Below, piece after piece: positions 57,571 to 64,000 of a stretch of 64,000 nucleotides of DNA. Position 1 is the stretch's first letter, and each line of letters opens with the position of its first letter. This DNA is from Mantis religiosa (taxonomy: Eukaryota > Arthropoda > Insecta > Mantodea > Mantidae). Under the pieces are notes generated by a model. It was not told where the DNA came from and did not search any database. It worked only from the letters and a program-made list of their open reading frames with translations. A program made the position numbers and the translations under genes. The stretch lies in the NCBI GenBank assembly GCA_030765055.1, contig CM060953.1, positions 106,132,132 through 106,196,131 of the forward strand, read 5' to 3'.

Positions 57571-57626
57571 CACTTCTGCAGTGACTTTAAGTCACTTCTT
57601 TAAAGTCACTTCTGCAGTGACTTTAG
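57571..57626. repeat. compound direct and inverted repeat
   Basis: CACTTCTGCAGTGACTTTA occurs at 57571 and again at 57607. Between them GTGACTTAAGTCAC-like and AAAGTCAC...GTGACTTT arms can pair, so the 56 bp can fold into alternative hairpins. Confidence 0.85.
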
Positions 57627-57696
57627 GATTGTCCGGAGGAAACGCCAATGATGGCATTGTATTTGGAGTATGAAGACTGACGAGGTATGTGTTTCA

Positions 57697-57733
57697 GTGT
57701 GTGTGTGTGTGTGTGCGTGTGTGTGTCTGTGTG
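57697..57733. repeat. (GT)n microsatellite
   Basis: GT dinucleotides with a few C interruptions. Confidence 0.9.
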
Positions 57734-58276
57734 ATCATAAGTAGAAAGAGACATGCAGAGAAACTCTGAAAGATGCGGTACAATACTTGTTTTTTGGGGT
57801 TCTTGGTAATATCAAAACTACCGTAACAAATTTATACGGGTAGGCATCTGAGGTTGTTTAAAATCTATTTCAGTTCCTATTTTTCGGACTCACTGGCTGT
57901 TTTTTCGCACTAGGTTAGAAAGCTTTGTCCTTTCCCTCTTCAAGCTATAGATCTTAGGGTACTTTGACTCGTTCACTTCTTGAATTCGTTTATTACTGTT
58001 TAGCGGATACTTCGTTCTTCAGTAGGCACGTATAGCAATTTTCGGAAGTCCATTTTTCCTTTTGTGTTTTATATGTTTAAACCATTTTACATTGCTTGCA
58101 ATACGCTTCTAACTCTTACACTACTTATTTTGTCATATCTAACACGGTATATTATGATTCCTCCTATTGCCTTTTCCGTTACGCACCAAACACGCATATT
58201 GGCCTGTTGTCTACGCCACCGCTTTATGTCATTTGTTAATTTTAGTGTCTGAAGTGCCTTTTTAATGCTCCTTTTG
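57734..58276. other. intergenic DNA
   Basis: No feature seen before the truncated LTR. Confidence 0.5.
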
Positions 58277-58518
58277 GACCGACTAGCTGCAGCCCTTTTT
58301 ATAGGCATCTCGCCGTCTTCTCGACGTTTCCAGATGATGAAAGATCCCGTAAAATCGAGAACCAGGTGGACAGAAACAGACGGCACACTGATGTTTTTCC
58401 TCCCAGCCATTGCCTGTCACCACTATAAGACAAACGAGGGGAGGGTGTGGCTAACACGGACCTCCCTTGTCTCCCGCTCTCAACTGCTTTCACAGGGTGT
58501 TCCAGCGCTCGCGTTACA
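58277..58518 (-). repeat. 3' LTR of Gypsy copy 2, truncated
   Basis: Begins TGTAACGCGAGCGC (58518 downward) and matches 60251-60010 with about one change, then stops at 58277. R and U5 are missing. Confidence 0.9.
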
Positions 58519-58806
58519 CTGCTCCCTCCTCAAAGCTGTTCGCCCCGAACAGCCCCATCGTAGCGTGCGAGGCGGTCCAGGTGTACCACCAGCATCTGCC
58601 CGGAGTCTGAGCCAGAAGTAGCGCCGCCGTAGTTTGTGAATCATACGGTTCGCTCCCAGGTGTCCTCCGGAAGTACCGGCGTGCACTTCCTCCAAGACTT
58701 CCGGGACCTTGCTCCGGGGAAGTACCAACTGTTCTCTCTGCGCCTTCCCATCGGGTGACTCCCATACCCGGAACAGCACGCCCTCTCTGGTCTTCAAGAG
58801 TCCCAT
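58519..58806 (-). pseudogene. Gypsy copy 2 integrase zinc-binding domain fragment
   Basis: Frame 58806-58480 encodes REQLVLPRSKVPEVLEEVHA then SGGHLGANRMIHKLRRRYFW, the H...H part of the integrase HHCC finger. The CC half and the whole catalytic core are deleted. The frame then runs through the 3' end of pol, the polypurine tract (58531-58519) and into the LTR. Confidence 0.85.
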
Positions 58807-59696
58807 TGGGCCCAGTACGACTTGTAGGTGGCGCTCCTCGGTGCGTTGTCCTCCCAGGTTGGTCTCGTCCCTGCGTCCACTTCCCTCAAGAGTGGCCCCA
58901 AGTCTGCGTCCGCCAGCTGCTCCCTCCTCAGGCCTGCGCTATCCCAGCCTTCAGCAGGCACTGCCACAACTACTCGGACTGCTGTGGCACGCTCCTTCTC
59001 TTCCACTCTTGTGCGCTCATGGCCGTCCTGGATCTGCGATAGGACACCTCCAATGTAATGGTCGCTAGCGTCGGTGTCCACAATGAAGGCGCCACCCGGT
59101 TGTGGGAAACCCAAAATTGGAGCACTGCACAGGGTCCCCTTCGGGTGCTGGAAAGCGTCTTCGGCGTCCTCCGTCCACACATAAGGCCGGTTTTCCTCCG
59201 TCAGGCGGGTGAGGGGTTTTGCGATGTTTTCTGCCTTTTCCTCTAAATCATTAAGGCTGTCGTCTACTTGACCCATCCGCTTGCCCAGATTCGTGACGTC
59301 ATCCCTCACGCCGGCCAACCGTTCCTCAAACTTTGCGGCGAGAGCCTCGTTCGCCGCCTTCATTTCTTCCGTCTTCTCCGTGAGGTTATCGTTAGCCATC
59401 TTCATTTCTCCCAGCTATGCGGCCAGGTTGTTATTTGCCGCTTCTATTTCCGTTATTAATTCGGCCTTCATTTCTTCCATCTTCCCGGCGATGTTGTCGT
59501 TGGCCGTCTTCATTTGTTTCAGTTCCGCGGCCAGGTTGTCATTCATAGTCTCCAGCTTCGCGGCCAGGCTGTTACTTGCCGCTCCCGTCTTCTCTGTTAA
59601 TTCGGCCATCATTTCCATCATCTTCTCCAAAAAATTTTCCAATGCCGCATCCATGGTTGTAATGTTCGGTGATGTTATCTTCCCGCTTCCTGACAC
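58794..59696 (-). pseudogene. Gypsy copy 2 gag-pol remnant
   Basis: Starts at ATG 59696 with a coiled-coil gag segment of heptad repeats (LAAKLETMNDNLAAELKQMK). A single in-frame TAG at about 59415-59417 interrupts, then the coil continues (59405 downward). At about 59215 it jumps in frame to a pol piece: LTEENRPYVWTEDAEDAF, FIVDTDASDHYIGGVLSQ (RNase H start), then, after another deletion, LRREQLADADLGPLL. The overall frame is kept across both deletions. It makes no enzyme. At most it could give a gag-like coiled-coil protein. Confidence 0.85.
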
Positions 59697-59699
59697 CAG
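59680..59699 (-). promoter_or_regulatory. putative primer-binding site of Gypsy copy 2
   Basis: CTGGTGTCAGGAAGCGGGA directly follows the 5' LTR on minus, in the place of a tRNA primer-binding site. The tRNA is not identified. Confidence 0.5.
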
Positions 59700-60251
59700 T
59701 GTGACTTTGTGGGTTCGTGAAATGAAAAGTCCAATTTCACCACTAAAAAATGTTCTTTATTTCCACCGACTTACAGTTCAACACTTGCCAATTACATAAA
59801 ATTACTTGCTGCTCACCATTACAATTCACCAGTTCGTCCGTTACAATTTCACTTGTACTCGCGATTACATAAACTCCGATGCACATACCAGTTACGTACA
59901 GTCTTCCGTTGCACAATCTACTCGTTCATTAACACGTCACTGACTAACCCTTACACCAAGAACTGCGACTGTCTCCTCACTCACACTCACTAACCAACTG
60001 ACTGACTCTGACCGACTAGCTGCAGCCCTTTTTATAGGCATCTCGCCGTCTTCTCGACGTTTCCAGATGATGAAAGATCCCGTAAAATCGAGAACCAGGT
60101 GGACAGAAACAGACGGCACACTGATGTTTTTCCTCCCAGCCATTGCCTGTCACCACTATAAGACAAACGAGGGGAGGGTGTGGCTAACACGGACCTCCCT
60201 TGTCTCCCGCTCTCAGCTGCTTTCACAGGGTGTTCCAGCGCTCGCGTTACA
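59700..60251 (-). repeat. 5' LTR of Gypsy copy 2
   Basis: 552 bp, TGTAACGC...CACAAAGTCACA. TATAAAAAGG (about 60041-60032 on minus) is a likely TATA box, and AATAAAG near 59762 on minus a likely polyadenylation signal. Confidence 0.85.
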
Positions 60252-60631
60252 ATATGTTTAGGTTATACATATGTTTAGTGTCTTATGTGAAATCAGCACG
60301 TCTCACGTACCGAACAGCTATAGAACCGAAGGGTAGGCACAAAGGTTTAATATTTCAGTTATCCATTCGAATGTTTTTTGCTTCTAAACCAATAGGTACT
60401 TCATAGGCTAAGAAACACGTCCAGAATTGGTAATGCTGTCCGGAGGAGATAAACACTCTCTAACACTTCATCTTGCATACTGAGATGTACTGAATTGTAA
60501 TGCACATCTTCTAGATACTTGGACAATAATTTCACTGAGGATGGGTAAATGAGATTAATCACAACATATTGTTTTAACTGAAGGTGTCCTCAAGAATTGA
60601 CCAATTCCAGCAGAAAATTATGTTCCCGGTT
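60252..60631. other. intergenic DNA
   Basis: No feature seen. Confidence 0.5.
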
Positions 60632-60682
60632 CTTTTTAATTGTAATTTACGTCCTCCAAAGTTTAGTAATGTCGGGCGATAT
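60632..60682 (-). mobile_element. SINE-A copy 5, 3'-end fragment
   Basis: Minus-strand match to the last about 50 bp of SINE-A (CGACATTACTAAACTTTGGA, GGACGTAAATTACAATT, minus order). Confidence 0.75.
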
Positions 60683-61830
60683 ATTCCCGTCTTCTGCAAC
60701 ATGAAAGCATCTAACATCTTAACCCTGATCATCACTTCTAACTTCTGTTTAGCCATACGTCCATCAGTTTCATTTTAAAATACCGAATATTCTTATGCTT
60801 GAACCAATGCTTTCTATACGAATTATAGCACAAGATGCATCTCATTTTACACAGCTCTCAGATGTGTTTAGAGCCAAATTCGTGAGGAATATTTTGCTTT
60901 ATGAAAATAAAGCAATCTCTCCATATTCTAAATATTTTCTGAACCACTGAATTACAAAGCACCCAAGCAATAACTGAAAAACATAGTATTTAAATTGCCT
61001 GGAATTATAAGTATTATAACACAGTGATATGGAACAGCTGCCAGTTCTCGAATTACAGCACATTTTTTAAGCTTTACACAATTTCAATACAATGCCAGAG
61101 ATGAAAAAAATGACAGGACCAGAACGGCATACAGGCATAATTTAAGATAAAAGGGAGATAGAATTTTTTTCTTATATAATTGTACCTTCACAGTTTTTCA
61201 ATGCCAATTTTGTTCATAAATGTCGTAAACTCTTTTAAGTGGTGTTTAACTATATTACAATTTGTTGTTAGCCACTTTCTGTTCCTTAACACAAAGTTTC
61301 GTGATAATATTTACCTTTCAGATTCAGGTGAGTATACCCATTGTATGTAGTGTAGTTAGCTGAAGTGATAAATTCATGTTCCCTATGTATTTTGTATGCT
61401 TAAGGGAATAAGCGTTAAAATATAATTATAACGTAATATGATACGAGTATTTTTATTATATTTTATATTAATTTAGGGTTTAGAGCTGGATACACCTTAT
61501 GTTTATATTCCACCTGAGTATGCAATATTAATAAACTAACATTAATAAACTGTATACGTACCTATACTCATATATGCATTCATATACCATACATTAGTGC
61601 ACAATATATATAATCGTACATGCACATATTCGCGCATACATACAAGAGCAGCCTTTGATAATGTAATAGGGCTCAAATATACCAAAATGACACAGGACTG
61701 CCACTGTTAAAACAGTGGCATGCTAATATATCTCAACAAACGCAAAATATGCGGAACGGCGCTATTGTAAATAAGAAACAAGATGTTGGTCAAGTCAGAA
61801 GCGATTTCAATTTGTAGCAGTTTATGTGAT

Positions 61831-61831
<1 letters not shown>
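60683..61831. other. intergenic DNA, no gene seen
   Basis: Very AT-rich, no feature. Confidence 0.5.

Positions 61832-61878
<47 letters not shown>
61832..61878. repeat. poly(T) run, 47 bp
   Basis: Uninterrupted T47. On minus it would be a poly(A) tail, but the sequence to the right shows no retroposon I recognise. Confidence 0.95.
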
Positions 61879-61884
<6 letters not shown>

Positions 61885-62460
61885 GCAAGTATTCTGCAGA
61901 ATAACAGAAGTCAGTATATCGCACGGCATGCCGCATCACATCAAGTTATTGTTAACAGTTCATTCTTGAGGAACTAACTCGCTAAGACTGAAGAATGCAT
62001 AATAGAAACAAGTAGCATATTTCGCAAGACAATATTCCACCGAAGTAACTCCGCTGCATAACATGAGATTAGAACACGCCACAAACAAAGGGCCGCCAGG
62101 CCGTATATTAAGACGATTCCATATCGTAGTCACAAAAGCAGGCTTTCACACAGTTTAATTACAAAACTCGTCTCATATTAGCCATCTTGACGCAGGAAAC
62201 AATCAATGGCTACCTCCGAGGATGTGCACGGACGAAGGCACCTTTTATGGTACATTTTGCCGGCTGAGACACTTTATGCTGCCACTTACCGCTCTAACTG
62301 GTAAATGTCGACCACAAAACCAAGCTGATCGGCGTCGGATGATTATCTACAGCCACCTATCAACAAATCGCTCGCCACCCGGCAGGTCACGTAATATTTC
62401 TTTCAATATTTGATTTGTGATGTATCCAGATGTTGTCCATTTTGAGTTTTAACGTGCTGG

Positions 62461-62462
<2 letters not shown>
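61879..62462. other. intergenic DNA
   Basis: No gene seen. Confidence 0.5.
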
Positions 62463-62535
<73 letters not shown>

Positions 62536-62547
62536 GCACACACGCAC
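62463..62547. repeat. (CA)n microsatellite
   Basis: About 34 pure CA units then CG-interrupted units. Confidence 0.95.
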
Positions 62548-63123
62548 AAAACCTACGACTTACGATTACTCTACGTTTGTGCACCCCAACAAGTAATATT
62601 TACATTTTCTTGCATAAAATATGGTATTTTTCTGACATCTCAGCAACATCCTCCTATGCAACTGGACTAGTAACCACTATACAACCATAGGGCTTCATGA
62701 ATGGTGTCCAGAATAGTACCACTTCTATTGAATGTTGTAGTCATGGATTTATGTATTCAAAACATTTTATGGAGATTACACGAATTAAATAATAAAAATA
62801 CAGGAAAGGTCAATGGAAAGCATTTGAGAAAAACCGAAAGTAATAGTAGATTAAACAAGGATTAGATTGTGCAGTAGGTGGTTTGCCTGTAAGCTATATC
62901 ACAGAATAAATTATTCCAAGAATTTGCAAAAGCCCAATGACTGCACTACTATAATACTCTTTCTATTTGAACACCCGAAGTTCCACAGCTGACCATAAAC
63001 GGGTGTATTCAAAACGCCCTTTTTAAAGTGCAAAAATGAATACATTCGCGATGAGCTATACCAATTTCAAGTAAAGTTTTTAAATTAATTAGATATATTC
63101 TGAGCATTAGACAGTTCTCAACC
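62548..63123. other. intergenic DNA
   Basis: No gene seen. Confidence 0.5.
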
Positions 63124-63151
63124 ACCCACACACAACACATACACACAACCC

Positions 63152-63207
<56 letters not shown>
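63124..63207. repeat. (AC)n microsatellite
   Basis: Imperfect start, pure AC from about 63152. Confidence 0.95.
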
Positions 63208-63208
<1 letters not shown>

Positions 63209-63378
63209 TTATAACACTTTCCTTTATTGTTTGGCATATGTCCACCGATTTAGTATTTAAATGGTGGGATTTAACTAATAATTGCATTTGGCATAATGCA
63301 CACCTAGGTAGCCAAGTCAGAAAGAGCAGTACTGGCCCAAAGTTAAACTTAGATTTCTTTACGAATAACAATAGATGG

Positions 63379-63716
63379 GCGCCGGGGTAGTGGTTTCATT
63401 TGCGGTTCCCATGCTAAGTGTCACGATTTCGATTCCCGGCTCTGGGGTGACGATTTTAAGTTGGCCCTATCCACGCCTTCACCTCTGTCTAGCACATGTG
63501 AGGTGTTCCCTATGCCCAATGTGGTTCAGAGTCCACGGTGTAAGCTGTAAGTACTGTCGCCACCCCATCTTCATTAACACCTCCATCATTGGAGGTAATG
63601 GACCCCACCCTCTGGTGCCTCCACCTGAGAAATGGGTCCGGTCATCACATGGGGGGCGAGGTTAACCCGATAGCCAAGGTTGCCATGTGGGGAGTGCAGG
63701 TAACCAACTAACCAAA
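63379..63716 (+). mobile_element. SINE-C, apparently complete
   Basis: 338 bp with a tRNA-like head: A-box-like GGGGTAGTGG near 63382 and B box TTTCGATTCCCGG at 63427-63439. It ends in a C/A-rich tail (AACTAACCAAA) and is flanked by a perfect 9-bp duplication, AATAGATGG (63370-63378 and 63717-63725). The body (GGAGGTAATGGACCCC, CACATGGGGGGCGAGG) matches no other repeat in this window. The 96-codon frame across it is not a gene. Confidence 0.8.
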
Positions 63717-63725
63717 AATAGATGG

Positions 63726-64000
63726 AGGTAATAAATTAACAGATTATCTAAACACCAGTGCTTACAGGCAAGATATTTTCTCTGTACTCTATTTTCACTT
63801 GTTCCTATGTTCTCTTATGTTTCCTAAACATATATCATATAGACACCAAATCATATATACCTACAGCACATCTTACTGGCATTTTCTCAGTAAACTGACC
63901 TTAGATTAGTATTTCGCCAATAGTTTTGCATTATTCGTTTCCATTTTTCTGAATGATCCCCTTTGCCCATTATTAAGGCGCTAAGTTAGCAAAATATGAT
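63726..64000. other. intergenic DNA to window end
   Basis: No feature seen. Confidence 0.5.

Larger units (their letters stand above)
58277..60251 (-). mobile_element. Gypsy copy 2, internally deleted, minus strand
   Basis: Order on minus: full 5' LTR (60251-59700), leader, gag coiled coil, RT/RNase H fragment, integrase zinc-binding domain, polypurine tract, truncated 3' LTR (58518-58277). Protease, most of RT and the integrase core are gone. The LTR parts at both ends are nearly identical over 240 bp, so the insertion is fairly young. Confidence 0.9.

Noticed and set aside
58064..58410. Frames of 62 and 107 codons left of Gypsy copy 2
   Set aside because: The 107-codon minus frame is LTR sequence (its start is repeated at 59937-60143), and the other has no recognisable content.

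Overview
This window looks like repeat-rich intergenic DNA from a large arthropod genome, probably an insect. It is AT-rich, with long stretches lacking coding potential, and nearly every recognisable open frame belongs to a transposable element: I-like, Jockey-like and R1/Jockey-type non-LTR elements, Ty3/Gypsy elements, several tRNA-derived SINE families, and a Polinton/Maverick-type protein-primed DNA polymerase. Short TTAGG runs (the usual arthropod telomere motif) also occur. I see no host gene, no true tRNA or rRNA gene, and nothing prokaryotic. The species cannot be named from this sequence.

The outstanding feature is a giant palindrome at 38838-52924 (about 14.1 kb). It is flanked by a perfect 6-bp direct repeat, ACTCTT (38832-38837 and 52925-52930), and begins AGTAGAATAG and ends CTATTCTACT. 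Its two arms are about 6.0 kb each (38838-44848 and 46922-52924) and nearly identical. Each arm carries the polymerase gene reading from the centre outward. The right gene (46812-50456, 1214 codons) is intact, with a zinc-finger N-terminus, exonuclease motifs, polymerase motifs A-B-C, and an embedded endonuclease-VII/HNH-like zinc motif. The left gene (41305-44898) has lost its first zinc finger at the palindrome junction. The arms end in about 105-bp subterminal satellite repeats. A 2.07-kb unique centre holds an array of six RNA-polymerase-III B-box-like motifs, a 70-bp tandem duplication, an 18-bp perfect palindrome at the left junction, and a TATA box ahead of the right gene. No integrase, protease, packaging ATPase or capsid gene is visible. 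I read it as a fold-back derivative of a Polinton-type element. A decayed arm of the same family lies at 6949-9765.

Layout. 1-5961: two SINE-A insertions in otherwise featureless AT-rich DNA. 5962-6446: Gypsy-type solo LTR. 6949-9765: relic Polinton arm. 9.8-16.2 kb: mostly featureless. 16.2-17.1 kb: SINE fragments, a TA microsatellite and a composite SINE. 17921-18317: second solo LTR of the same family. 20.06-20.3 kb: SINE-A with perfect target-site duplication. 20.6-31.3 kb: a cluster of three copies of one I-like LINE with RNase H (A and B on minus, C on plus). 31.3-32.8 kb: fragments of two other LINEs. 33267-38348: degenerate Gypsy element with a nested SINE. 38838-52924: the palindrome. 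53.5-54.3 kb: LINE 3' end with ATC tail and a nested SINE. 58277-60251: internally deleted Gypsy element on minus. 63379-63716: an apparently complete SINE with 9-bp duplications.

Functionally this is a record of successive insertions. Apart from the right-hand polymerase gene, all element genes carry stops, frameshifts or deletions. SINEs are nested in a Gypsy element (34317-34562) and in a LINE tail (53999-54244), giving a relative order of insertion.
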